Below, in pieces: positions 1 to 8,475 of a DNA stretch of 64,000 nt. The stretch lies in assembly GCF_031679605.1 (NCBI RefSeq), contig NZ_CP117522.1, positions 4,030,001-4,094,000 on the forward strand, in the 5' to 3' direction. The translations under genes and the position numbers were made by a program. The stretch comes from Streptomyces luomodiensis (lineage in GTDB: Bacteria > Actinomycetota > Actinomycetes > Streptomycetales > Streptomycetaceae). Every line of letters begins with the position of its first letter. Position 1 is the stretch's first letter. The notes under the pieces are model-generated. The model saw nothing but the letters and a program-made list of their open reading frames with translations, ran no database searches and was not told where the DNA came from.

Positions 1-45
1 TGGCCGCCTCCGGGACCCCCGAGCATGCGACGCGCCGTGCCCGGC

Positions 46-1467
46 CTAGACCGCAGTGGTCCCGGTCACAGGGCGTGCCGCCTCACGTACGGCCCCGGCG
101 ACCGCCCCTGCGACCTTGTCGTTGAAGACGCTCGGAATGATGTAGTTGGCGTTGAGCTCGTCGTCGTGGACGACGTCCGCGAGTGCACCGGCAGCCGCCA
201 GCATCATCTCGGTGTTCACCGTACGCGACTGTGCGTCCAACAGACCACGGAAAACGCCCGGGAACACCAGCACGTTGTTGATCTGGTTCGGGAAGTCCGA
301 GCGGCCGGTGGCGACCACCGCGGCGGTCTGCCGGGCGATCGCCGGGTCCACCTCGGGGTCCGGGTTGGCCAGCGCGAAGACGATCGCGCCGTCCGCCATG
401 GCGGCCACGTCGTCGCCGGAGAGCACGTTCGGGGCCGAGACACCGATGAAGACGTCCGCGCCCCGCACGGCGTCGCGCAGGGTGCCCGTGACGCCCTCCG
501 GGTTGGTGTTGTCGGCGATCCAGCGCAGCGGGGACTCCGGGTCGGCGGAGACCAGGTCCTCGCGGCCGGCGTGCACCACACCGTGGATGTCGGCGACCAC
601 CGCGTGGCGCACGCCCGCGGCGATCAGCAGCCGCAGGATGGCCGTGCCGGCGGCGCCCGCGCCGGACATGACGACCCTCACGTCCTCGATCTTCTTGTCG
701 ACCACCCGCAGCGCGTTGGTGAGGGCGGCGAGCACCACGATCGCGGTGCCGTGCTGGTCGTCGTGGAAGACCGGGATGTCCACGGCCTCGCGCAGCCGCG
801 CCTCGATCTCGAAGCAGCGGGGCGCGGAGATGTCCTCCAGGTTGATCCCCGCGAAGCCGGGGGCGATCGCCTTCACGATCGCGACGATCTCATCGGTGTC
901 CTGGGTGTCCAGGCAGAGCGGCCAGGCGTCGATGCCCGCGAACCGCTTGAACAGAGCCGCCTTGCCCTCCATGACCGGCAGGGCGGCCTTGGGGCCGATG
1001 TTGCCGAGGCCGAGGACCGCGGAACCGTCCGTGACGACGGCCACGCTGTTGCGCTTGATGGTGAGCCGGCGGGCGTCCTCGGGGTTGTCCGCGATGGCCT
1101 GGCAGACCCGGGCGACACCCGGCGTGTAGACCATGGACAGGTCGTCACGGTTGCGGATGGGGTGCTTCGCCGACATCTCGATCTTGCCGCCGAGGTGCAT
1201 CAGGAACGTACGGTCCGACACCTTGCCGAGCGAGACGCCCTCGATGCCCCGCAGCTTCTCGACGATCTCCTGGGCGTGCGCGGTCGAGGTCGCGGCGATG
1301 GTGACGTCGATCCGGAGCTTCTCGTGGCCGGAAGCGGTCACGTCAAGGCCCGTCACCGAGCCACCGGAGGACTCCACGGCCGTGGTCAGCTGGCTGACCG
1401 CGGTACCGCTCGCGGGCACCTCCAGCCGGACCGTCATCGAATACGAGACGCTGGGCGCCGTTGCCAT
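46..1467 (-). CDS. NAD(P)-dependent malic enzyme with N-terminal ACT domain
   Basis: Oxidative decarboxylation of malate to pyruvate and CO2 in the cytoplasm, feeding pyruvate and reducing power. The 473-residue protein has an ACT-like domain at about residues 10-85, then the malic enzyme core: MVYTPGVARVC (Tyr at about 114), GNIGPKAALPVMEGKA with the general-base Lys at about 169, the metal-binding FHDDQHG at 234-240, and a Rossmann motif GAGAAGTAI near 273. The frame stays open upstream to 1749, but the ATG at 1467 gives the normal N-terminus (MATAPSVSYS). The ACT domain suggests allosteric control by a small ligand, which is inference. It is divergent from the cold-shock gene. Cofactor preference (NAD or NADP) cannot be read safely. 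Confidence 0.93.
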   Translation of the reverse strand: MATAPSVSYSMTVRLEVPASGTAVSQLTTAVESSGGSVTGLDVTASGHEKLRIDVTIAATSTAHAQEIVEKLRGIEGVSLGKVSDRTFLMHLGGKIEMSAKHPIRNRDDLSMVYTPGVARVCQAIADNPEDARRLTIKRNSVAVVTDGSAVLGLGNIGPKAALPVMEGKAALFKRFAGIDAWPLCLDTQDTDEIVAIVKAIAPGFAGINLEDISAPRCFEIEARLREAVDIPVFHDDQHGTAIVVLAALTNALRVVDKKIEDVRVVMSGAGAAGTAILRLLIAAGVRHAVVADIHGVVHAGREDLVSADPESPLRWIADNTNPEGVTGTLRDAVRGADVFIGVSAPNVLSGDDVAAMADGAIVFALANPDPEVDPAIARQTAAVVATGRSDFPNQINNVLVFPGVFRGLLDAQSRTVNTEMMLAAAGALADVVHDDELNANYIIPSVFNDKVAGAVAGAVREAARPVTGTTAV

Positions 1468-1747
1468 GGCCTGCTTCCCTGCTTTCCCTTGTTCATACTG
1501 TCCGGGCCACGCGATGCCCGGCCACATCCTCAGATGGTTACACCTACCTCTCGGTATGAGGTAACCCGGCCCGACTTTCGGACATATTGTTCTGACATAG
1601 CAGAGTGGGGTCACCCGAGTGGAAAGCCCCACTCCTTCGCGGGAACGCCTGGCGAGGCGGACCGTCCGCCGCATCCGCCGCCCTAGGCTCTGGCGCGCTA
1701 CAGCGTCAGCTACAGCGTCAGAGGACAGCGAAACGAGGAGCGCGGGC

Positions 1748-1957
1748 ATGGCTCAGGGCACCGTGAAGTGGTTCAACGCCGAGAAGGGCTACGGGTTCAT
1801 CGCCCAGGAGGACGGCGGACCGGACGTCTTCGTCCACTACAGCTCGATCGACGGCAGCGGCTACCGAAGCCTGGTCGACGAGCAGCGGGTCGAATTCCAG
1901 ATCGTGCAGGGCCGCAAGGGCCCGCAAGCGGAAGAGGTCCGCGTCCTCGGCGGCTGA
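1748..1957 (+). CDS. Cold-shock domain protein (CspA family)
   Basis: Single OB-fold nucleic-acid chaperone of 69 residues, the normal length of the family. RNP1 is KGYGFI at residues 13-18 and RNP2 is VFVHY at 27-31; the opening [10 protein letters not shown] is diagnostic. The longer frame beginning at 1619 was rejected because an ideal GAGGAG Shine-Dalgarno lies seven bases before the ATG at 1748. Streptomyces carry many paralogues, so I give no gene symbol. It probably melts RNA secondary structure during growth or stress. Confidence 0.95.
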   Translation: MAQGTVKWFNAEKGYGFIAQEDGGPDVFVHYSSIDGSGYRSLVDEQRVEFQIVQGRKGPQAEEVRVLGG

Positions 1958-2628
1958 CACCGCCCGGCGCGGACCTCTCACGGAAGAAAAGTGGCACCGA
2001 CCCGCCATGCTCGCCTCGCGGCAAGTGGTCGCTCGAAGCGACGAAGGTTGGGCCCGGGGGCTTGGATCGGGCCGGTGCCACATCAAGGCTAACAAACAGG
2101 TCCGGGGAAGCAATTCCCTCCCGGGGGGTTGATTTCGAGGCCCCTTTCCGGCCCCCCGCTCCCGCCCGGGACTCCCTCCGATACCCCGGCGCGGCCGCCG
2201 CCGGGAACTCGCTCCGACGGCCCGGTGCCTCCGCCGGGGACTCCCTCCGATGGCCCGTCGGCGGCCGGGGCTCCCTCCTGCGGTGGGCGGGGCGCCCTCC
2301 GGCCGTGGTCGGGGGCTGCGGCGAGCCGCCGGGCACTACGAAGTGTCCGGGCGCGGACACTCGCCCTTCCTGCGGTAGCCGAGTACCCGGGGCGCCCTCC
2401 GACGGCCCCGGCGGTGGCCGGGGCTCCCTCCGGCAGTGGGCGGGGCTGCGGCGAGCCGCCGGGCGCCATGACGTGTCCGGGCGCGGGCGCTCGGGCTTCC
2501 GGTCAGGGGCACACCTCGGAGCGGAGGCCGGAGGCTCCTGCCGGTGCAGTGGCCAGGGAACCCCGGTGGAGGCCAAGCGCGCCGCCGGGCGGTGGCCGGG
2601 GCTCGTCCCGGCGCGGTGGGCGGGGGCG
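1958..2628. repeat. Gene-free GC-rich region with degenerate direct repeats
   Basis: 671 bases between the cold-shock gene and the helD-like gene. From about 2150 the sequence is built from short degenerate units such as GGGGCTCCCTCC and GACTCCCTCCGA. A longer direct repeat is visible at 2312-2360 and 2442-2490 (GGGGCTGCGGCGAGCCGCC, then a related GTGTCCGGGCGCG core), offset by 130 bases. Open frames through it are compositional artefacts: they cover all frames, lack a Shine-Dalgarno and encode only R/P/G-rich sequence. Confidence 0.6.
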
Positions 2629-5217
2629 TCAGTCCCGTAGGAGGTCGGGGATGCCGTGGGGGTCCGGGTCGTCGCGGTCGCCCGCTACTACCGTCAGCCG
2701 CTGGGTCGCCCGGGTGAGCGCCACGTACAGCACCCGCAGGCCCGCCGGGGACTCGTCGGCGATCTCGGCGGGCGAGACCACGACGGTCGCGTCGTACTCC
2801 AGGCCCTTCGCCTCCAGGCTGCCCAGCGCCACGACCCGGTCGCTGAGGCCCGTCAGCCACTGACGGGCCTGTTCGCGCCGGTTCATCGCGACGACGACGC
2901 CGACCGTGCCGTCCACCTCGTCCAGCAGCCGGAGCGCCTCCCGGCGTGCGGCCGCGCCGAGGTCGCCGTCCGCGCCCGGGGCGAAGCGCGGTGCCACGCC
3001 CGTGGAGCGGACCGCCTCGGGCGCGGGGGTGCCGGGCATCGCGAGGGCGAGGACCTTCGTGGCCAGCTCGGCGATCTCCGCCGGGTTGCGGTAGTTGACG
3101 GTGAGGGTGAAGCGGCGGCGGGGGCGGGTGCCGAGCGCCTCGTCCCGGGCCTGCGCCGCCTCGTCCGGGTCGGACCAGGAGCTCTGGGCCGGGTCGCCGA
3201 CGACCGTCCAGGTGGCGTGGCGGCCGCGCCGTCCGATCATGCGCCACTGCATGGGCGTGAGGTCCTGCGCCTCGTCGACGATGACGTGGGCGTAGTCGGT
3301 GCGCTCCTGCTCGGCCCGGTCGGCGCGGGTGCGGCGGGGGCCGGCCCGGTCGGCGTACGTGGTCAGCTCCTCCAGGCCGGTCAGCTGGTCCAGCGGGTCC
3401 GCCTCACGGGGGGCGGCGGGGCGGGCGGGGGCGCCCAGCAGAGTGTTCAGCTCGTCCAGCAGCGCCACGTCGTGGACCGACAGCGGGCCCTGCCCGTCCG
3501 GGCCGAGGCGGGCCAGCGACCGGGCCACCTGACGGACCTCGCGGGGGTTGAGCACCCGCCGGGACCAGCGGCCCAGCCGCTTCTCATCGGCCATGGCGGC
3601 GAGGACGGAACGGGGCGTGAGCTCGGGCCACCAGGCGTCGAGGAACTCCTGGAAGGCGTCCTCGGAGGAGATGTCCTCGTCGAAGCCCTCCCGTGCCTCG
3701 GCGGCCAGTTCGGGGTCGGTGTAGCGCTTGGGGGCGCCGGAGCGGGTCCACAGCGCGTCCAGGAGCAGCCGGCGGGCGCGGGGGCGCAGCAGGTTGACGG
3801 GTGCGGTGCCGCCCAGCACGTTCTGGCGGATGCGGCGCAGCTCATCGGCCTCCAGCTCGATCCGGGCGCCGAAGGCGACCACGCGCAGCCGGTCGGGCGG
3901 GCCGCCTGGTCTGGTGCCGGAGCCCGCGCCGGGCCTGCCGTCGCTGCCGTCCTGGCCCGAGGGGGCCGCGGCGGCCGGGGTCGGGGGCGAGGGCGGGGGC
4001 GGGGGCAGGGTCGGGGCGTCGAGCGCCGCGTCCAGTGTCAGTTGGCCGTTGTCGGGCGTCGGCCGGCCGTCGTCCGGTGTCGGCCCGGCGGGCGCGGCGG
4101 CGGCTCCCCGTGGTAGTTCCAGCGCGCCGCGGGCGGCCTTGCGGAGCACCTTCACCATCCGGGACGAGCCCTTGACGCGGGCCACGGCCGGGGTGTCGTA
4201 CGTAGTGGCCTCGGCGCCCTCCACCAGGGAGCCCACCGCGCGGATGGCGACCTGACCCTCCTCGCCCAGCGAGGGCAGGACGCCCTCGGTGTAGGCGACC
4301 AGCAGCGGGGTGGGGCTGACCACGAGGATGCCGCCCGCGTAACGCCGCCGGTCCTGGTAGAGGAGGTACGCCGCGCGGTGCAGCGCGACCGCCGTCTTCC
4401 CGGTGCCGGGGCCGCCCTCGACCTCGGTGATGGAGGCGGCGGGGGCCCGGATCACCTGGTCCTGCTCGGCCTGGATGGAGGCGACGATGTCCCGCATGGT
4501 GTGGCCGCGGGCATGGCCGAGCGCGGCCATCAGCGCGCCGTCGCCGACCACCGGCAGCGCCCCGCCGTCGAGGGTCGCGTTGAGCTCCGGGCGCAGCAGG
4601 TCGTCCTCGACGCCGAGCACCCGGCGGCCCTTGCTGCGGATCACCCGGCGGCGGACGACCCGGCCGGGGGCGACCGGGGTGGAGCGGTAGAAGGGCGCGG
4701 CGGCGGGCGCCCGCCAGTCGATGACCAGCGGGGCGTAGTCGGCGTCGAGGACGCCGATGCGGCCGATGTGCAGGGTTTCGGCGATCTCCGCGCGGTCGCC
4801 GTCCGGGCCGGTGCGGATGGCGTCGTCGGCGGGCTCGACGGAGGTGTAGGCGCCGTCGGGGCCGCGTTCGCCGTCCTTGCCCAGCAGCAGATCGATGCGG
4901 CCGAAGAGGAAGTCCTCGAACTCGCTGTTCAGCCGGTTGAGGTGGACTCCGGCCCGGAAGACCTGGGCGTCCCGTTCGGCGAGCGCGCCGGGCGTGCCGA
5001 CCTGACCGCGCTTGGCAGCGTCGTCCATGAGGAACTCCGCCTCGTGGATCTTCTCCTCGAGGCGGTCGTACACCCGGTCCAGATGCGCCTGCTCGATCCG
5101 GATCTCGCGGTCCCGGATCCCGTCCCCGCCATTGCCTTGCGGTGCCGTCCGGTTGTCATGCGTGGCGTTCTGCGCGGCCACCCAGGCCCCCTTCTGTGTT
5201 CTTAGGGCAGCCGTCAA
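2629..5217 (-). CDS. helD: HelD-like UvrD/Rep-family ATPase (RNA polymerase-associated helicase)
   Basis: Superfamily 1 ATPase of 862 residues. Walker A is GGPGTGKTAVALHR around residue 268, Walker B-like VIVDEAQDLTPMQW and motif VVGDPAQSSW lie in the second half, and the C-terminal SF1 motif VLYVALTRATQ is present. The charged N-terminal coiled coil (about residues 35-100) is typical of HelD proteins, which in actinobacteria and Bacillus bind RNA polymerase and recycle stalled enzyme. A Pro/Gly/Ser-rich low-complexity insert lies near residues 370-440, between the 1A half and the insertion domain. The start is TTG at 5217, chosen because GGAGGT lies six bases upstream. It is followed in the same orientation after the sigma/anti-sigma pair. 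Confidence 0.85.
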   Translation of the reverse strand: MTAALRTQKGAWVAAQNATHDNRTAPQGNGGDGIRDREIRIEQAHLDRVYDRLEEKIHEAEFLMDDAAKRGQVGTPGALAERDAQVFRAGVHLNRLNSEFEDFLFGRIDLLLGKDGERGPDGAYTSVEPADDAIRTGPDGDRAEIAETLHIGRIGVLDADYAPLVIDWRAPAAAPFYRSTPVAPGRVVRRRVIRSKGRRVLGVEDDLLRPELNATLDGGALPVVGDGALMAALGHARGHTMRDIVASIQAEQDQVIRAPAASITEVEGGPGTGKTAVALHRAAYLLYQDRRRYAGGILVVSPTPLLVAYTEGVLPSLGEEGQVAIRAVGSLVEGAEATTYDTPAVARVKGSSRMVKVLRKAARGALELPRGAAAAPAGPTPDDGRPTPDNGQLTLDAALDAPTLPPPPPSPPTPAAAAPSGQDGSDGRPGAGSGTRPGGPPDRLRVVAFGARIELEADELRRIRQNVLGGTAPVNLLRPRARRLLLDALWTRSGAPKRYTDPELAAEAREGFDEDISSEDAFQEFLDAWWPELTPRSVLAAMADEKRLGRWSRRVLNPREVRQVARSLARLGPDGQGPLSVHDVALLDELNTLLGAPARPAAPREADPLDQLTGLEELTTYADRAGPRRTRADRAEQERTDYAHVIVDEAQDLTPMQWRMIGRRGRHATWTVVGDPAQSSWSDPDEAAQARDEALGTRPRRRFTLTVNYRNPAEIAELATKVLALAMPGTPAPEAVRSTGVAPRFAPGADGDLGAAARREALRLLDEVDGTVGVVVAMNRREQARQWLTGLSDRVVALGSLEAKGLEYDATVVVSPAEIADESPAGLRVLYVALTRATQRLTVVAGDRDDPDPHGIPDLLRD

Positions 5218-5223
5218 CCGTAC

Positions 5224-5229
5224 ACCTCC
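5224..5229 (-). promoter_or_regulatory. Strong Shine-Dalgarno deciding a TTG start
   Basis: The complement reads GGAGGT with a six-base gap to the TTG at 5217, which fixes the helD-like start although no ATG is available there. Confidence 0.7.
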
Positions 5230-5243
5230 GTGGCGGGGCGGAC

Positions 5244-6056
5244 TCAGAGCCTGACCTCGGCCAGCCGCCGGCCGTCCAGGGTGCGGACCTCGAAACGCGC
5301 GATCTCGTCGGTGTTCATGGCGGCGCCGCCCTGGGCGTAGAGGGGCTCCTTGCTCCAGCGGGAGCCGTCACCGTCCTTGACGCCGTAGCCGGAGGAGGGC
5401 ACGGCCCAGGTGGTGACGGTCTCCTCGTGGCCGTCCTTGCCGATGGCGACCAGGTCGCAGCTCCGCGGCCCCTTGAGGTTGCCCAGCTTGAGAGCGACGG
5501 AGGTGCCCCAGCCCTTCTGCTGGAGCGAGACGGACGCGTCCACCTTGGTGACGGGGTCCACCGCGCTGTACTTGCGGCCCTGGTCGTACACCTGCTGGGA
5601 GGTGGAGACCGCGGCCTGGTCCTTGCCGCCGTCGTCGTCGGAGCTGGCGGTGAGCGCGGCGCCCGCGAGCGGGCCGCCGACGATGAGGACGGCGGCCGCG
5701 GCGACGAGGTAGAGACGCCGTCTGCCGGATGCCTTGCGGTCGGCCGCGACGTCGTCCAGGAGCCGGTCGAGCAGCTCGGGACCGGGGCGGGCGGTGAGCA
5801 CGGCGGGGTCGGGGAGCGCGGTGGCGGGGGTGGGGGTGGCGGCGGTGGCTGTGGTTGGGGTTGTGGTTGCGGTTGTGGCGTCGGCGGCGTACTCGGCCAG
5901 CAGTGGCGGGATGCCCATCAGCTCGTCGAGCTCGGCGGCGCACCGCTCGCACCCGATGAGGTGGTCCTCGAAGCGCGCCGCGTCGGCGGGGTCCAGCACG
6001 CCGAGCGCGTAGGCGCCGACCGCGGTGTGCTGCTGGTCGTCCGCTGCCGGCATCAT
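5244..6056 (-). CDS. Membrane anti-sigma factor with zinc-binding ZAS domain
   Basis: 270-residue protein. The N-terminal ZAS motif is H-x3-C-x2-C (His32, Cys36, Cys39 in HLIGCERC). An Ala/Thr/Pro-rich linker (about 58-80) and a single membrane segment (about 115-136, LYLVAAAAVLIVGGPL) lead to an extracytoplasmic domain that probably senses the signal. It overlaps the sigma gene by four bases (6053-6056), so the two are translationally coupled. Its role is to hold the ECF sigma factor encoded just upstream at the membrane. The specific inducing signal is unknown. Confidence 0.9.
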   Translation of the reverse strand: MMPAADDQQHTAVGAYALGVLDPADAARFEDHLIGCERCAAELDELMGIPPLLAEYAADATTATTTPTTATAATPTPATALPDPAVLTARPGPELLDRLLDDVAADRKASGRRRLYLVAAAAVLIVGGPLAGAALTASSDDDGGKDQAAVSTSQQVYDQGRKYSAVDPVTKVDASVSLQQKGWGTSVALKLGNLKGPRSCDLVAIGKDGHEETVTTWAVPSSGYGVKDGDGSRWSKEPLYAQGGAAMNTDEIARFEVRTLDGRRLAEVRL

Positions 6057-6601
6057 GCCGAAACCCCCCGTTCCTCGAGCGAGAGCTTCAGGGAGCGCAG
6101 CGCGTAGAAGACCCGGGACCGTACCGTCCCGGGGGGAACGCCCAGCACTTCGGCCGCCTCACTCACCGTCCGTCCCTTGAAGTATGTCTCCACGAGCGCC
6201 GCTCTATGTGCGTCGGTGAGGTCATTCAACGCGTCCGAAATGGTCATCTGGCGCAACGCGCGGTCGATGTCGTCCGCGGCGGCCATCACTTGGAGCGGTG
6301 CCGCGTCCACTTCGTGGGGACGTGCGCGGCGTTGCCGGTGTCCGTCGATGACGATGCGGCGGGCCACGGTCACCAGCCAGGGGCGTATCGACCCTCCGGA
6401 GCGCCGCAGTTGGTCGGCGTTGCGCCAGGCGCGGAGCAGGGTCTCCTGGACCACGTCCTCGGCGCGGTGCCGGTCGCCCGCGACCAGGCGCAGGACGAAG
6501 GCGAGAAGCGGGGCCGCGTGCTCCGCGTAGAGCGCGCGCATGAGCGCGTCGTCCGGTGTCGTCCTCTCGGTCACGAGGGCATCTTTGCGTACGCAAGCCA
6601 T
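6053..6601 (-). CDS. ECF RNA polymerase sigma factor
   Basis: 182 residues with region 2 (YAEHAAPLLAFVLRL ... DVVQETLLRAWRN) and region 4 helix-turn-helix (TVSEAAEVLGVPPGTVRSRV). It belongs with the ZAS anti-sigma factor directly downstream and is expected to direct its own small regulon. Neither start is marked by a good Shine-Dalgarno: the ATG at 6601 adds MACVRKDAL, while a GTG at 6574 would begin VTERTTPDD and looks more like family members. I keep the longer form. Confidence 0.92.
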   Translation of the reverse strand: MACVRKDALVTERTTPDDALMRALYAEHAAPLLAFVLRLVAGDRHRAEDVVQETLLRAWRNADQLRRSGGSIRPWLVTVARRIVIDGHRQRRARPHEVDAAPLQVMAAADDIDRALRQMTISDALNDLTDAHRAALVETYFKGRTVSEAAEVLGVPPGTVRSRVFYALRSLKLSLEERGVSA

Positions 6602-6822
6602 CGGGTCGAGGGGCGTACGGACCGGAAACGCCCGGCGTTCAATGGCCGTCCTGTGACGTACATCTCCTTCGCGGGCTGAACGGATGTGGGGGTGCGGTGC
6701 GTACTGGAGCGCGAGAAGGCCGACGCCGGGCGGGTGTTGGCCACCAGGAAGGGCTCCCCCCTCAATCCGCCCCGCAGGCCCCGGTCCCCCCAGCCGGGGC
6801 CTGCGTCATGGTTGAGGGTTGT

Positions 6823-7527
6823 TCAGGTTTGCTGGTGCTTGGATTTACTCATTCGCTCGGCGGGGGTTGAGTTCGCGCGGGGGGTTGGGTTCGCTCGGCG
6901 GGGGTTGGGTTCGCTCGGTGGGGGTTGGGTTCGCTCGGTGGGGGTGGGGTTCGCTCGGCGGCGGTGGCGGGCCACTCGTTCGCGGTTTCCGCACACCTCG
7001 CTGGAGCACCAGCGCCGCCGGCGGCCGCGCGAGGTGTCGAGGTAGACCAGCGAGCAGGTCTCCCCCTCGCACCGCCGCAACTGCCCGCGCGCCACCGGGT
7101 CGGTGAGCAGCTGCACCGCGTCCCGGGCGATCTGGGAGAGCAGCGCACCGCAGTCGGGTTTCCCGGCGAGGGTGCGGACGAGGGTGCCGTCGGGGGTCCG
7201 TACGGCCCGCGGGGCGGGCGGGGCGGTGGAGGCCAGCGCGTTCATCCGCTCCAGGTCGGCGCCTGCGGCATGGCCCTCGACCTCGGTGTGGACGATGCGG
7301 TGCAGCAGATCGCGGGCGGCCCGGAAGCGGATGAGCCAGCGGTGGTCGACGACCTCGAGCGGGGTGCCGCCGGGCACCAGGCCGGACCCCAGCAGCCAGG
7401 CCCTGAGTGCGTCTACGCCGCCGAGCCGCTCGACGGGCGCCTCGCTGAGCCGGCCGCCGACCGTGGCCACCAGGTCCAGGCAGATCCGCCCCGAGTCGAA
7501 CCGCAGGTCGTAGGCCGACGCCGCCAT
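6823..7527 (-). CDS. ABATE/CGNR zinc-finger transcriptional regulator with a repetitive Pro-rich tail
   Basis: The N-terminal part (FDSGRICLDLVATVGGR ... LVPGGTPL ... ARDLLHRIV) matches the ABATE stress-induced domain. It is followed by the CGNR zinc finger RRCEGETCSLVYLDTSRG ... CSSEVCGNRERVARHR, which likely binds DNA. The last ~45 residues are an abnormal Pro/Thr/Asn tail made by a 20-bp tandem repeat. ATG 7527 is preferred over GTG 7563 because AAGGGGTG lies upstream. Family members normally end soon after CGNR...RHRRR, so the tail is an extension, probably created by repeat invasion of the 3' end. Confidence 0.85.
   Translation of the reverse strand: MAASAYDLRFDSGRICLDLVATVGGRLSEAPVERLGGVDALRAWLLGSGLVPGGTPLEVVDHRWLIRFRAARDLLHRIVHTEVEGHAAGADLERMNALASTAPPAPRAVRTPDGTLVRTLAGKPDCGALLSQIARDAVQLLTDPVARGQLRRCEGETCSLVYLDTSRGRRRRWCSSEVCGNRERVARHRRRANPTPTERTQPPPSEPNPRRANPTPRANSTPAERMSKSKHQQT
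6852..6960. repeat. 20-bp tandem repeat forming the 3' end of the CGNR gene
   Basis: Units such as TTCGCTCGGCGGGGGTTGGG start at 6852, 6872 (shortened to 18), 6890, 6910, 6930 and 6950. Because 20 is not a multiple of three, the protein reads the unit in three frames, giving a 20-residue super-period. Confidence 0.8.
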
Positions 7528-7666
7528 GTTCCCGTCACCCCTTGTGAGGCCCGATCCGGTCACCCTTCAGAGTGCCCGCCCCGCCTGCCGCCCGGAACCC
7601 CCTCGGGGGCGGGGTTGCCCTGGGAGCGCGGTCGGTTGTGTGGGTGGGTGCGGGTGCGGGGCCTCC

Positions 7667-7772
7667 GGGGCGGGGTCCTGGACCGTATATTTACGGCGCC
7701 GACGACAGTTGAACGTGGAGTGGGCCGGAGATTGGCGCCACAAATACACGTAAGCGTCCAGGACCCCGCCCC
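7667..7772. repeat. 106-bp palindromic element with 17-bp perfect terminal inverted repeats
   Basis: The left arm 7667-7683 (GGGGCGGGGTCCTGGAC) is the exact complement of the right arm 7756-7772. Inner segments around GGCGCC (7695-7700 and 7734-7739) and the flanking AT-rich bases are also imperfectly complementary, leaving a loop of about 33 bases. It sits upstream of the CGNR gene in DNA with no coding signal. It could be a MITE-like element or a structured RNA or terminator. I see no target-site duplication that settles it. Confidence 0.65.
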
Positions 7773-7809
7773 TCCGACCCCGCCCCCTCCCGCCGTCTCG
7801 CGGCCACCC

Positions 7810-8410
7810 GCCGGTGACCCCGGACGCCGTCCGGCCCTGGGTACGCCCGGCGGCACGGTGCGGCCCCGTTCCCTCTTGCCTCGCCGGCAGCCGCGCCCGG
7901 TGGCACCTGACGCCTACCCGGCCCCGGGTACGCCCGGCGGCACGGGTGCTAGACCGGGGGGTGGGTGCGCCCCCGCACCCTCCCGCCCCGTCGGCGACTC
8001 CCCGCCAGTGGCCCCAGACGCCGTCCGGCCCCGGGTACGCCCGGCGGCACGTGTGCCGGGCCGGGGGTGGGTGCGCCCCCGCCCCTCCCGCCTCCTCGGC
8101 GACTCCCCGCCGGTGACCCCGGACACCTGCCCGGCCCCGGGTACGCCCGGCAGCACAGGCACCAGGCCGGGAGTGGGTGCGCCCCCGCCCCTCCCGCCCC
8201 GTCGGCGACTCCCCGCCGGTGACCCCGGACACCTACCCGGCCCCGGGTACGCCCGGCGGCACGGGTGCGGCCCCGTTCCCTCTTGCCTCGCCGGCAGCCG
8301 CGCCCGGTGGCACCTGACGCCTACCCGGCCCCGGGTACGCCCGGCGGCACGAGCGCCGGGCCGGGGGTGGGTGCGCCCCCGCCCCACCCGCCTCGTCGGC
8401 GACCGCACGG
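7810..8410. repeat. Tandem array of about 106- and 87-bp GC-rich units
   Basis: The marker GTACGCCCGG recurs at 7841, 7928, 8035, 8141, 8247 and 8335, spacings 87, 107, 106, 106 and 88. Two unit types alternate: a short one containing GCCCCGTTCCCTCTTGCC and a long one containing GGCGACTCCCCGCC. Frames through the array give only R/P/G-rich products with no ribosome binding site. It fills most of the gene-free DNA from 7528 to 8475. Confidence 0.75.
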
Positions 8411-8475
8411 GGGCGGCGGTCCCGGGCCGAGGGCGGGCGGGATACGGCGCGCCCGGAGCCGGGGTGCCCCAGGGG

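Noticed and set aside
25..1686. 553-codon open frame opposite the malic enzyme gene
   Set aside because: It is the antisense shadow of a highly conserved enzyme; its product is low-complexity V/G/D/R-rich with no domain and no ribosome binding site.
2656..4116. Long open frame opposite the HelD-like gene
   Set aside because: Shadow frame caused by high GC at codon position three; the helicase motifs on the other strand decide.
7810..8410. CRISPR array
   Set aside because: Repeated units are contiguous at 87-107 bp with no short repeat/unique spacer alternation and no cas genes in the window.
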